This document shows positions 34,994 to 42,964 of a stretch of 64,000 bases of DNA, piece after piece; within the stretch, counting starts at the first letter, position 1; each line of letters opens with the position of its first letter. The position numbers and the translations under genes were made by a program. Under the pieces are notes generated by a model, which was given only the letters and a program-made list of their open reading frames with translations, did not search any database and was not told the DNA's origin. Source of the stretch: Fen-1135 sp963705275 (GTDB taxonomy: Bacteria > Desulfobacterota > Syntrophia > Syntrophales > UBA2185); NCBI GenBank assembly GCA_963705275.1, contig OY970063.1:1364001-1428000 (forward strand), read 5' to 3'.

Positions 34994-36547
34994 CTACATC
35001 GGAATGTTGCCGTGTTTCTTCGGTGGTCTTGTTTCTCTCTTTGACCTCAACATATCAAGTGCCCGAATGATATAACGCCGGGTCTCATGTGGCCGAATAA
35101 CCGCATCCACATAGCCTCTGCCCGCTGCCGCATAAGGATTACAGAAGGCATCCTCGTATTCCTTGATCTTCTGCGCCCGCATGGCTACCGGATCTGCGGC
35201 TGCCTTAATCTCATTCCGGAAAATAATATTGCATGCTCCTTCAGCTCCCATGACCGCCATCTCCGCCGTCGGCCAGGCGATGACCATGTCCGCACCGAGG
35301 TCGCGGCTGCACATGGCCAGATATGATCCGCCATAGTCTTTCCTTGTTGCCAGCGTGATCTTAGGAACGGTCGCTTCCGAATAGCACCACAAAAGTTTAG
35401 CGCCGTGTCGGATAATGCCTCTCCATTCCTGGTCTGTTCCAGGCAGATACCCCGGCACGTCCGCTATGGTGATCATGGGGATATTGAAGGCATCGCAGAA
35501 ACGAATGAATTTTGTCGCTTTATCTGAAGCATCCACATCAAGACAACCGGCGAGCCAGGCGGGCTGGTTGGCGATAAAACCTACAGTATGGCCCCCCATA
35601 CGCCCGAATGCAACGAGCATATTCCGGGCGAAATACATATGGGGTTCCATGAAATCGCCGTTGTCGCAGAGTGCGCCGATCAGGATCTTCATGTCATAAT
35701 TCTGTCTTGGAGAATCCGGTACGAGTTTATCCAGGCTGTAATCAAGCCGGTTCGGGTCGTCACCGGTATCTACATAAGGAGGATCTTCCATGTTGTTCGA
35801 AGGCAGGAAACTGAGAAGTCTTTTGATCTGATTGATATTATCTTCATCACTCTCACAGGCGAAATGGGCGACACCGCTCTTGGTATTGTGTGTCATCGCT
35901 CCACCCAGACCCTCAAAATCGATGATCTCGCCAGTAACTGACTTAATAACCTCAGGACCAGTAATAAACATGTAGCTTGTATTCTTTGTCATGAAGATCC
36001 AGTCTGTCATGGCTGGCGAGTAGACGGCTCCGCCTGCCGTGGGTCCCATGATGGCTGAAATCTGAGGAATCGTCCCTGATGCGCAGGAGTTGCGGTAGAA
36101 AATCTGACCGTAACCGGCAAGTGAATCTACTGCCTCTTGGATTCTGGCGCCGCCCGAGTCATTAAAGCCTACGCATGGAGCCCCTGTCTTTACTGCCAGA
36201 TCCATGACCTTGCAGATCTTCTTGGAATGCATCTCTCCCAGCGAGCCGGCGCGGGCAGTGAAATCCTGGGAGAAGGCGAATACTGTTCTGCCATTGACCT
36301 TCCCGTATCCTGTGATGACGGCTTCTGCCGGTACCTCGACTTTATCCATGCCGAAATCCGTACACCGGTGGCGCATAAACAAGTCCGTCTCCACAAACGT
36401 GCCAGGATCAAACAGGAGACCTATTCTCTCTCTCGCTGTGAGCTTTCCACCTTCATGCTGCTTTGCAATTGCCTTCGGCCCGCCCTGGGCCATGGCAATG
36501 GCTTCACGTCTTTCTAATTCCTGAATTTTTGGAGGTTTTTCACTCAT
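34994..36547 (-). CDS. methylmalonyl-CoA/propionyl-CoA carboxyltransferase
   Basis: A 517-residue acyl-CoA carboxyltransferase of the MmdA/PccB/12S family: KLTARERIGLLFDPGTF, the first oxyanion region GGARIQEAVDSLAGYG, GPTAGGAVYSPAMTDW, and the second half FIANQPAWLAGCLDVDASDKA, DVPGYLPG, KDYGGSYLAM. The Asp/Ala pattern selects propionyl/methylmalonyl-CoA substrates. It lies upstream of the small subunit and the biotinylated PycB-like protein, and downstream of methylmalonyl-CoA epimerase. Decarboxylase, carboxylase and transcarboxylase roles cannot be separated by this chain alone; lack of MmdB and of a biotin carboxylase nearby favours transcarboxylase. Confidence 0.9.
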   Translation of the reverse strand: MSEKPPKIQELERREAIAMAQGGPKAIAKQHEGGKLTARERIGLLFDPGTFVETDLFMRHRCTDFGMDKVEVPAEAVITGYGKVNGRTVFAFSQDFTARAGSLGEMHSKKICKVMDLAVKTGAPCVGFNDSGGARIQEAVDSLAGYGQIFYRNSCASGTIPQISAIMGPTAGGAVYSPAMTDWIFMTKNTSYMFITGPEVIKSVTGEIIDFEGLGGAMTHNTKSGVAHFACESDEDNINQIKRLLSFLPSNNMEDPPYVDTGDDPNRLDYSLDKLVPDSPRQNYDMKILIGALCDNGDFMEPHMYFARNMLVAFGRMGGHTVGFIANQPAWLAGCLDVDASDKATKFIRFCDAFNIPMITIADVPGYLPGTDQEWRGIIRHGAKLLWCYSEATVPKITLATRKDYGGSYLAMCSRDLGADMVIAWPTAEMAVMGAEGACNIIFRNEIKAAADPVAMRAQKIKEYEDAFCNPYAAAGRGYVDAVIRPHETRRYIIRALDMLRSKRETRPPKKHGNIPM

Positions 36548-36579
36548 TACTTCTCTCCCCTTTTCTTAAATATAGTGTG

Positions 36580-36984
36580 TTATACTTTCTGACAAAGTTC
36601 AACCAGAACGCCGTATGTGTCCTTTGGATGGACGAAGGCTATTTTCTTTCCACCGGCCCCCATACGGGGCACCTTGTCAATCAGGCGGATGCCTTTGGCT
36701 TCCAATTCTTTCAAGGCTGCTTCAATGTTGTCGACTAAGAACGCAACGTGCTGGACACCCTCCCCTTTCTTTTCGATAAAACCCGCGATGGGTCCATCAG
36801 GCGCGGTAGATTGCAGAAGCTCTACTTCAGTATCTCCCACAGGCAGAAAGGCCGTTGTCACCTTCTGTTCGGCAACAGTCTCCTGCCCTTCCAGTTTCAG
36901 TCCCAATGTATTGGCAAAGAACTTTAGAGACGATTCAATACTGTTTACTGCAACACCGATATGGTCTACCTTAATTATTTTCAT
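36580..36984 (-). CDS. mce: methylmalonyl-CoA epimerase
   Basis: A 134-residue VOC-fold enzyme: VDHIGVAVNSIESSLKFF, the QKVTTAFLPVG strand, GEGVQHVAFLVDN with metal His, and the C-terminal GKKIAFVHPKDTYGVLVELC. It interconverts (R)- and (S)-methylmalonyl-CoA. It sits between sucD and the methylmalonyl-CoA carboxyltransferase and has a GGGAGG site. The mutase that would link it to succinyl-CoA is not in the window. Confidence 0.95.
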   Translation of the reverse strand: MKIIKVDHIGVAVNSIESSLKFFANTLGLKLEGQETVAEQKVTTAFLPVGDTEVELLQSTAPDGPIAGFIEKKGEGVQHVAFLVDNIEAALKELEAKGIRLIDKVPRMGAGGKKIAFVHPKDTYGVLVELCQKV

Positions 36985-37082
36985 ATTAATGACCTCCCTT
37001 GTCGGTTTATTTGTCTGTTTTGTTTGAAGGTCGCAACGACAACTTTATCCAGCCCCGTATTAACTCTCTGGCTTATTACATA

Positions 37083-37976
37083 CTACTTTTTTTTCTTGCC
37101 TTTCTTCTTGGCAAGAATTTCCTGTACCCTCTTTCCTATTTCAGCCGGGTTCTTCTCAACGATGACACCCGCCGCTTCCAGGGCCTTGAATTTTTCGTCT
37201 GCCGTTCCTTTTCCACCAGATATAATCGCACCGGCATGGCCCATCCTTCTCCCTGGAGGGGCGGTTCTACCAGCGATAAACGACACAACCGGCTTGGTGA
37301 GATTGGATTTAATGAATTCAGCAGCCTCTTCCTCGGCTGTTCCACCGATTTCTCCTATCATAACGAGGGCCACTGTATCCGGATCTTTTTCATAAAGCGC
37401 CAGCATGTCAACAAAACCTGAGCCTGGTATTGGATCTCCACCGATACCGATCGAGGTGGTCTGGCCTATTCCAAGATTGGTAAGCTGCCAGATCGCTTCA
37501 TAGGTTAGGGTCCCACTTCTTGAGATTACGCCTACGTTGCCTACTTTGTGGATGAAGCTTGGCATAAAGCCGATCTTCCCTACACCGGGAGTAGTAATTC
37601 CCGGGCAGTTGCATCCGATCATCCGGGCTTTAGATGTTTTTAGCACCTGTTTGACCTTGATCATGTCTGTCACGGGAATGCCTTCAGTCATACACACGAC
37701 GAGTCCGATCCCCGCTTCGATTGATTCAATAATCGCATCCGCAGAGAAGGCCGCAGGAGTGTACAAGGCGGCAACATTGGCGCCCTGTTTTTCTACCGCA
37801 TCGGCAACCCTGTTATATACGGGGATTCCATCGACGTCCATGCCTCCCTTGCCCGGGGTCACCCCGGCCACTACCTTGGTTCCAAATTTAACCGATTCGC
37901 GGGTGTGAAAGGTTCCTTCCGAACCGGTAATACCCTGAACCACTACACGAGAATTTTTATCTAAAAGTATTGCCAT
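37083..37976 (-). CDS. sucD: succinyl-CoA synthetase alpha subunit
   Basis: A 297-residue SucD: VVQGITGSEGTFHTRESVKFGT (CoA domain), NCPGITTPG, SRSGTLTYEA, IGGDPIPGSGFVD and the phospho-histidine in RRMGHAGAIISGG. ATG 37976 is chosen over a TTG two codons upstream because AGGGTGAG lies at the right distance. Ends KKKGKKKK, an unusually basic tail. Confidence 0.96.
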   Translation of the reverse strand: MAILLDKNSRVVVQGITGSEGTFHTRESVKFGTKVVAGVTPGKGGMDVDGIPVYNRVADAVEKQGANVAALYTPAAFSADAIIESIEAGIGLVVCMTEGIPVTDMIKVKQVLKTSKARMIGCNCPGITTPGVGKIGFMPSFIHKVGNVGVISRSGTLTYEAIWQLTNLGIGQTTSIGIGGDPIPGSGFVDMLALYEKDPDTVALVMIGEIGGTAEEEAAEFIKSNLTKPVVSFIAGRTAPPGRRMGHAGAIISGGKGTADEKFKALEAAGVIVEKNPAEIGKRVQEILAKKKGKKKK

Positions 37977-38011
37977 GTTCAACTCACCCTTTCCTTAAAA
38001 TTAGTCTGTTG

Positions 38012-39178
38012 TTATTTAAGCAATGCAACAACCTTTTCAGCGGCTTCATAGAGACCGTCAGCCACAGTGAATTTCAAACCCGATTCTTTAAGGAGTTTCT
38101 TGCCTTCGTCCACGTTCGTCCCCTGGAGCCTTATCACCATGGGCAGTTTCATATCTATATTCTTGGCAGCCTGGATGATTCCATTGGCTACACGGTCACA
38201 TCGGAGAATGCCTCCGAAGATGTTCACAAGAATTGCTTTTACATTGGGGTCGGCAGTGAGAATACGAAACGCTTTTTCGATCTGGTCAGGACTGGCGCCG
38301 CCGCCGACATCGAGGAAATTGGCCGGTTCGCCACCCGCCATCTTGATGAGATCCATCGTCGTCATGGCAAGGCCCGCGCCGTTAACCATACAGGCTATAT
38401 TGCCGTCTAATTTGATATAATTAACCCCTGCATTCTTCGCAATGACTTCCAGGGGGTCTTCTTCATTTTCGTCTCTGAGCTGTTTGATATCCGGATTGCG
38501 GAAGAGTCCGTCATCATCAAAATTTATCTTGGCATCCACAGCAATGAGGTTGCCCTCCGCTGTAAGAACAAGGGGATTAATCTCCACGAGAGACGCGTCC
38601 TTGGCCACAAATAGTTCGTACAACCCCTTGGTGATGTTTGCAAATTGAGCGCTCAGCGATTTATCACCTAACCCTAATCCATAGGCTAATTTTCTCGCCT
38701 CAAAGGGGCTGAATCCCACTGCGGGAGGAACGGCGCACTTGATGATTTTTTCCGGAGTCGCCTTGGCTACCTCTTCGATTTCCATACCGCCTGCTTCCGA
38801 AGCCATAAAAACGATACATTCCTTGTCGCGGGCGCGATCAACCACCATACCAAGATATAGTTCTTTTGCGACATTCGATGTTTCTTCAACCAGTACCTTC
38901 TGCACCTTTATTCCTTCCGGACCGGTTTGGTGTGTAATGAGCTGCATGCCGAGGATCTTCTTCGCTGCCTCATATGCTTCATCGGGTGTCTTAGCCACTT
39001 TCACACCGCCGCCTTTACCCCTTCCGCCGGCATGGATCTGTGCCTTTACAATGGACTGCTTGTTGAGGGATTTGGCGATATCTCGAGCTTTTTCAGGTGT
39101 ATCTGCGACTTCACCGTTAGGTACGGGGACTTTGTATGCGCGCAAGAGACTCTTGGCCTGATATTCGTGAATCTTCAT
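38012..39178 (-). CDS. sucC: succinyl-CoA synthetase beta subunit
   Basis: A 388-residue SucC with the N-terminal ATP-grasp domain (HEYQAKSLLRAYKVPVP, AQIHAGGRGKGGGVKVA), EINPLVLT, and the C-terminal NGAGLAMTTMDLIKMAGGEPANFLDVGGGA and NIFGGILRCDRVA. First gene of the minus-strand block that runs to mdh. A promoter with good match lies about 240 bases upstream. Confidence 0.96.
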   Translation of the reverse strand: MKIHEYQAKSLLRAYKVPVPNGEVADTPEKARDIAKSLNKQSIVKAQIHAGGRGKGGGVKVAKTPDEAYEAAKKILGMQLITHQTGPEGIKVQKVLVEETSNVAKELYLGMVVDRARDKECIVFMASEAGGMEIEEVAKATPEKIIKCAVPPAVGFSPFEARKLAYGLGLGDKSLSAQFANITKGLYELFVAKDASLVEINPLVLTAEGNLIAVDAKINFDDDGLFRNPDIKQLRDENEEDPLEVIAKNAGVNYIKLDGNIACMVNGAGLAMTTMDLIKMAGGEPANFLDVGGGASPDQIEKAFRILTADPNVKAILVNIFGGILRCDRVANGIIQAAKNIDMKLPMVIRLQGTNVDEGKKLLKESGLKFTVADGLYEAAEKVVALLK

Positions 39179-39417
39179 TATGAACCTCCAATCATTATTA
39201 ATAGATAGTAAATTAACTTGCTGTCAATTCTGAAAAATATTTGGTGAGTAGTCGGAGACCGGAGAAATAGAAGACCTGCACGGAAAACTTAGACGCTGAT
39301 GCGGGAGCCAATTTCTCTGGGAAAATCTTTGACCACTGCGAAAAAATCTACTGCCTTTCTTTTAATGAAGAGTTTGATGAAAGTGTTGCGGACTACTGTT
39401 GATATTGGTCGGTGCGG

Positions 39418-39446
39418 TTCATATCACCCAAATTCGTTTCTGTCAA
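39418..39446 (-). promoter_or_regulatory. promoter of sucCD-mce-...-mdh block
   Basis: Minus-strand TTGACA (39441-39446), 17-base spacer ending in TGA, and TATGAA (39418-39423). The leader to sucC would be about 235 bases, long enough for a regulatory structure, though I see no known riboswitch in it. Confidence 0.6.
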
Positions 39447-39668
39447 CTTTTTTCTGTGACTATCCTGCAATTTTTTCCGCAAATGTCACATCGGGCTGCA
39501 CATAAAAACCTGGCGATGAATATAAAATTGACATTGTGTTTAGTATTACGGAAGCATTCTAATTAGTTAAGGCATCTATGTGGATGGCTATGCGCATTAG
39601 ATAACCATGCGAGTGCGGTCATTGATAGCGAGACTCTGTAGGTAAGAAGATGGGTTGACATAAACGAC

Positions 39669-39714
39669 TGAGACCTTTGAACAAAGGCTGACTCTCCCCT
39701 TCCCAAAGGTCTCA
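39669..39714. repeat. inverted repeat with competing hairpin
   Basis: TGAGACCTTTG (39669-39679) pairs with CAAAGGTCTCA (39704-39714). The first arm can instead pair with CAAAGG at 39682-39687, giving mutually exclusive stems. It lies about 33 bases after the ABM gene stop (minus strand). No T run follows, so it is not a clear terminator. Confidence 0.4.
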
Positions 39715-39746
39715 CCCGTAATAAATCGCGCTTTTTCTCTATTCAA

Positions 39747-40037
39747 TTATGGGCGGTACTCATAGACTTCGTACTCTGTTTTCTGTCCGAGTAGGGCGTC
39801 AATCTGATCCTGAATCTTTGCCCTCTCCTTGCTGGACTGCCAAGCCTTCCAAGCGGAAAGACTATCCCATGTGCTGATAACAAGATACTCATTCTGTCTA
39901 TCCACATTTTTCAAAGACTCCCCCGACACATAACCTGGCTGTTTCATGCTGAGTGACCTGAGCTGCATCACCATTTCCTTCAATTGCGATGCCTTATCCG
40001 CAGCCACCTTCCTCTTGATGAGAATTTTAACTGCCAT
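39747..40037 (-). CDS. ABM-domain (antibiotic biosynthesis monooxygenase-like) protein
   Basis: A 96-residue ferredoxin-like ABM/YgiN-type protein: VKILIKRKVAADKASQL, a central PGYVSGESLKN strand, YLVISTWDSLSAWKAWQ and a C-terminal YEVYEYRP. Such proteins act as small monooxygenases, heme-degrading enzymes or stress-linked oligomers; the function here is not determinable. It has an AGGAGG site and a strong own promoter at 40118-40146. Confidence 0.8.
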   Translation of the reverse strand: MAVKILIKRKVAADKASQLKEMVMQLRSLSMKQPGYVSGESLKNVDRQNEYLVISTWDSLSAWKAWQSSKERAKIQDQIDALLGQKTEYEVYEYRP

Positions 40038-40117
40038 TTTCGACCTCCTGCATTACTTTGTGGGTTGTCTTTCTGGGGCTTATATCTGAATTCCACCAAC
40101 CATGTTGACTTGTATTA

Positions 40118-40146
40118 ATGATATGCGCGTTAAGGAACACTGTCAA
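40118..40146 (-). promoter_or_regulatory. promoter of ABM gene
   Basis: Minus-strand perfect TTGACA (40141-40146), 17-base spacer, TATCAT (40118-40123). Start point about 75 bases upstream of the gene. Confidence 0.75.
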
Positions 40147-40545
40147 GTCTTTTTGTGGCGGCCGTCTCATATGTCCATAGCCCAATATGTTGATATAACT
40201 CCACGGAAGCGAACGGTAATTAAATATCTGCGCTAATTTTTTGAGGTGCAATGTTCATGGAAAAATTTGCTGCGTAAGACTGACACTGAATGAGGGCCAT
40301 AAAAGAATTGTAGCGAAGAGATTAAAGAAGCTTTTGATTTAAAGATTAATTGCTGAAATAACCAAATGCAAGACATGCCATTTCAGGGAATAACTCCTCC
40401 TGTAAACACAGTTCCAGCTCGCAGCAAATGTCTCGTTTTGAGCGTCTTAACCTCACATCTTCTTTCTGTCATCCAGACTAAATGATCCGGAACCAAAATA
40501 TGTTATTAAGAGAGATCCGCCTTAATTAATCGCCGCCAATCTTAA
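40147..40545. other. intergenic region between ABM gene and seleno-rhodanese
   Basis: About 400 bases with no gene, RNA or repeat that I can support. Confidence 0.4.
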
Positions 40546-40863
40546 TTATCTGATCTGATATCCAGCATTCTTCCAGGCCACCACGCCGCCATGAAGAATC
40601 TTGGCATTTCTATATCCTTTTTTCAGGAAATGTTCTGCCCGACCGGCAGACGTTTTTTCCCTGGGTCAGGCTCAATAGAAGATAATTTCCTGGTCTTTTG
40701 AATATTGCGGAAGCCGGGAATAGAATTCGCTGAGCGATATGGATCCCTCGAGATTAATCCTCTTATATTCCTCGTCGTCAGAATAGGCGCAGACCAGAAC
40801 GGCCTCCCCTGATTTTATTCTTAGATAGACTTCTTCCGGCGGTACTCGTATCGCCTCCATCAT
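40546..40863 (-). CDS. rhodanese-like protein with two UGA (selenocysteine) codons
   Basis: A 105-residue rhodanese domain if two in-frame UGA codons are read as selenocysteine. The N-terminal part (VPPEEVYLRIKSGEAVLVCAY, then INLEGSISL, DQEIIFY) and the C-terminal part (KTSAGRAEHFLKKGYRNAKI, then HGGVVAWKNAGY) are both canonical single-domain rhodanese. Between them the active-site loop reads FY-U-A-U-P, where homologues have FYCACP-like sequence. UGA codons are at 40672-40674 and 40666-40668 (residues 64 and 66). A perfect six-pair hairpin with a GGTCG loop begins 15 bases after the second UGA. Terminating at the first UGA would remove half the domain. The start is the ATG seven bases after AGGAGG. 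Likely sulfur or selenium transfer or peroxide chemistry. Confidence 0.85.
40634..40650 (-). promoter_or_regulatory. bacterial SECIS-like hairpin in rhodanese gene
   Basis: Minus strand TCTGCC-GGTCG-GGCAGA. The GGUC apical loop equals that of the E. coli fdhF SECIS, and the loop starts 21 bases after the second UGA and 27 after the first, inside the normal distance range for SelB recruitment. Confidence 0.75.
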
Positions 40864-41084
40864 CTGCATTCCTCCTGATTTAAGTCTGTTATTTATAACC
40901 CGCCCCTAGAATATGGACCACATCCAGATAGAATCGGAGTTTTTTCCGTTTCGTTTCTATTATTGATCGATAACAGATACCGAGACTTCGGATACGCTTC
41001 CCGGCATTGGAGCCGATACTTCAACGCTCATAGTATCTTCTCCCGCAAATATTAGTCAATGAACTCAGATATTTTCAGCTTTTA

Positions 41085-42728
41085 TCAGAATTTGAAGTTT
41101 CCGAAATTGGATTCCTTGATCGGCTGCAGGAGCGCAACCTCGAAGGCCAGCGCCAAAGCGTCGCGGCAGTTCTTAAGCGGGAGCGTCCCGTCGTTGAAGA
41201 GACGTGCCTCCATATAGAAAGGATGTGCCTCCCGGTTATACTTGCCGATCATCATCTGCTGAAATTTCCCGGCTGCCTCCTCATCCATCTCTTCGCCTCG
41301 CTTCTTGCGGTTGACCCGCTCCAGGCTTGTGAGGATGAAGCCGGCGGTCGCTCCGGACATTACCGATGTCCTCGCCCGCATGGTGGCGAAGATAAACAGG
41401 GGATCAAAGGTTCTCCCGCTCATGCCGAAGTTCGCAGCGCCGTGGTCGGGACCGATGATCCACTGAACCCTGGGAACCTCCGCACAGGCACAGGCTCTCA
41501 CCATCCCGGACCCGTATTTGCCGATGCCCGCGTATTCCTCAGCGGTGCCGACCATATAGCCCGGGGAGTTCTGTATGTAAAGTATAGGGATCTTCATGGT
41601 GCAACAGCGTATTACCCACTCGATGGCCTTTCGGGCTGAATCCACAAAGATGACGCCGTTATTGTTGCTCGCTATGACTCCGACAGGAATCCCTCTCAGA
41701 AAAATCTTTCCGCAGACGATGTTGTCGCCGCGGCCTATGTTGTAGTGACGCTTGTACTCGCTGAAATAGCTGTCGTCAGCAATGCAGGCGAGCACCTCGC
41801 GCACATTGATCCCCCTGGAGGTCTCCTTCGGCAGCACCTGGTAAAGGTGGTCGGCCGGAACCTTCGGCTCGAGTGGCTTTCGCCGTTCAACATGGATGCT
41901 CTGCTTCGGGTCAAAGGCCAGCAGTTCCCTAAGCTTCTCTATCCCCTCGTCCTGTGATTTCACAAAATGATCGGCGCCGCCTGAGATATGGGTATGGACT
42001 CTCGCGCCGCCAAGCTCCTCCATGCTCACCTTTTCCCCAATCGCAGATTCCACCATGGGAGGACCGCCGAGAAAAGAGTACGACATCCCTTCGATCATGA
42101 TTGATTCGCAGGCAAGATAGACGATGTAGGCGCCGCCCGCTGTGTTCCCTCCTGTACTCAATGTATATTGCTTCAGCCCCTTGGCAGACATCCTGCACAT
42201 GTTGTAGAAGAAATGGCCGAATTGATTTCTCCCGGGGAAGATCCTGTCCTGCATGGGAAGAAAGGCGCCGGCAGAATCGGCAATGTATACGAAATTGAGC
42301 CCGCACTTCTCGGCGATCTCCTGGGCCCTGAGGTGCTTCTTGCAGCTTATCGGGTAGTAGGCCCCGGCGGTCACCCGGCTGTCATTCGCCAGGATCATCA
42401 CCCAGTTGCCGTGTATCTTGCCGATCCCCGTGACCAGACCCGCGGACGGGACGTCCTTCACGAGTTCGTAATCGATCCCGAAGCCGGCACCCCGGCTTAG
42501 TTCGAAGAACTCAGTGCCCGGATCGATGAGCTGCCTGATCAGCTTCCGCGGGGGTTTCTTTCCCTGCTTGGCCAGACGATCATTCTGAGCCTGCCCTCCC
42601 GGGTTATAGGCCCTTCCCCAGAGTTCGTAAATCTTCTCCTCTTCGGAAAGCCAGTGCTCGCGGTTCTCTTTGTACTCCAGTTCCTTTTTCTGCTCGCGCG
42701 ACATCTTCTTGTCCGTCTTCTCTGCCAC
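41085..42728 (-). CDS. acyl-CoA carboxyltransferase (MCC-beta/GcdA-like), orphan
   Basis: A 547-residue carboxyltransferase with both crotonase-fold halves. CKKHLRAQEIAEKCGLNFVYI, NTAGGAYIVYLACES and GPPMVESAIGEKVSMEELGGA resemble the beta subunit of methylcrotonyl-CoA carboxylase; the C-terminal half has GVIASNNNGVIF and NSPGYMVGTAEEYAGIGKYG. It starts at GTG with AGGAGA at eight bases. No biotin carboxylase, biotin carrier or decarboxylase membrane subunit is adjacent. In syntrophs a glutaconyl-CoA decarboxylase role is an alternative. It may borrow the biotin domain of the PycB-like protein at 32677; this is speculation. Confidence 0.82.
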   Translation of the reverse strand: MAEKTDKKMSREQKKELEYKENREHWLSEEEKIYELWGRAYNPGGQAQNDRLAKQGKKPPRKLIRQLIDPGTEFFELSRGAGFGIDYELVKDVPSAGLVTGIGKIHGNWVMILANDSRVTAGAYYPISCKKHLRAQEIAEKCGLNFVYIADSAGAFLPMQDRIFPGRNQFGHFFYNMCRMSAKGLKQYTLSTGGNTAGGAYIVYLACESIMIEGMSYSFLGGPPMVESAIGEKVSMEELGGARVHTHISGGADHFVKSQDEGIEKLRELLAFDPKQSIHVERRKPLEPKVPADHLYQVLPKETSRGINVREVLACIADDSYFSEYKRHYNIGRGDNIVCGKIFLRGIPVGVIASNNNGVIFVDSARKAIEWVIRCCTMKIPILYIQNSPGYMVGTAEEYAGIGKYGSGMVRACACAEVPRVQWIIGPDHGAANFGMSGRTFDPLFIFATMRARTSVMSGATAGFILTSLERVNRKKRGEEMDEEAAGKFQQMMIGKYNREAHPFYMEARLFNDGTLPLKNCRDALALAFEVALLQPIKESNFGNFKF

Positions 42729-42964
42729 GGTTACATCTCCTTACCTATTTCATATATTCCCAAACCTAACTCTGTCGGCCCCGAATGAAGAGTCTCTTCA
42801 GTATTATTTTAAGCTGGTTACGGTGTCTTTCGTTAAACATCGCAGCTTATTGCATCCGGTTTCATCACGCGGCTCATTTATGCCGGGGTCCTTGGGGGAA
42901 TCCTGACTCCTTCACACGATCCAGCCGATCCCCACTGCCTCTCGGGGGGGTTGCTTCACACATA

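Larger units (their letters stand above)
39179..39746. other. intergenic region upstream of sucC
   Basis: About 570 bases with no gene that I can support. It holds the probable promoter of the suc-mce-...-mdh block (39418-39446, minus strand) and an inverted repeat with alternative pairing (39669-39714) after the ABM gene. A 68-codon plus-strand frame at 39299 has no ribosome site and a random composition. Confidence 0.5.

Noticed and set aside
39299..39505. 68-codon plus-strand frame opposite the suc promoter region
   Set aside because: No ribosome site, composition like random sequence, and it overlaps a good minus-strand promoter.
39530..39560. TTGACA on the plus strand near 39530
   Set aside because: No -10 at 16-18 bases and no plus-strand gene follows.
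40027..40251. 74-codon minus-strand frame upstream of the ABM gene
   Set aside because: It covers the ABM promoter and ribosome site, and its product resembles nothing.
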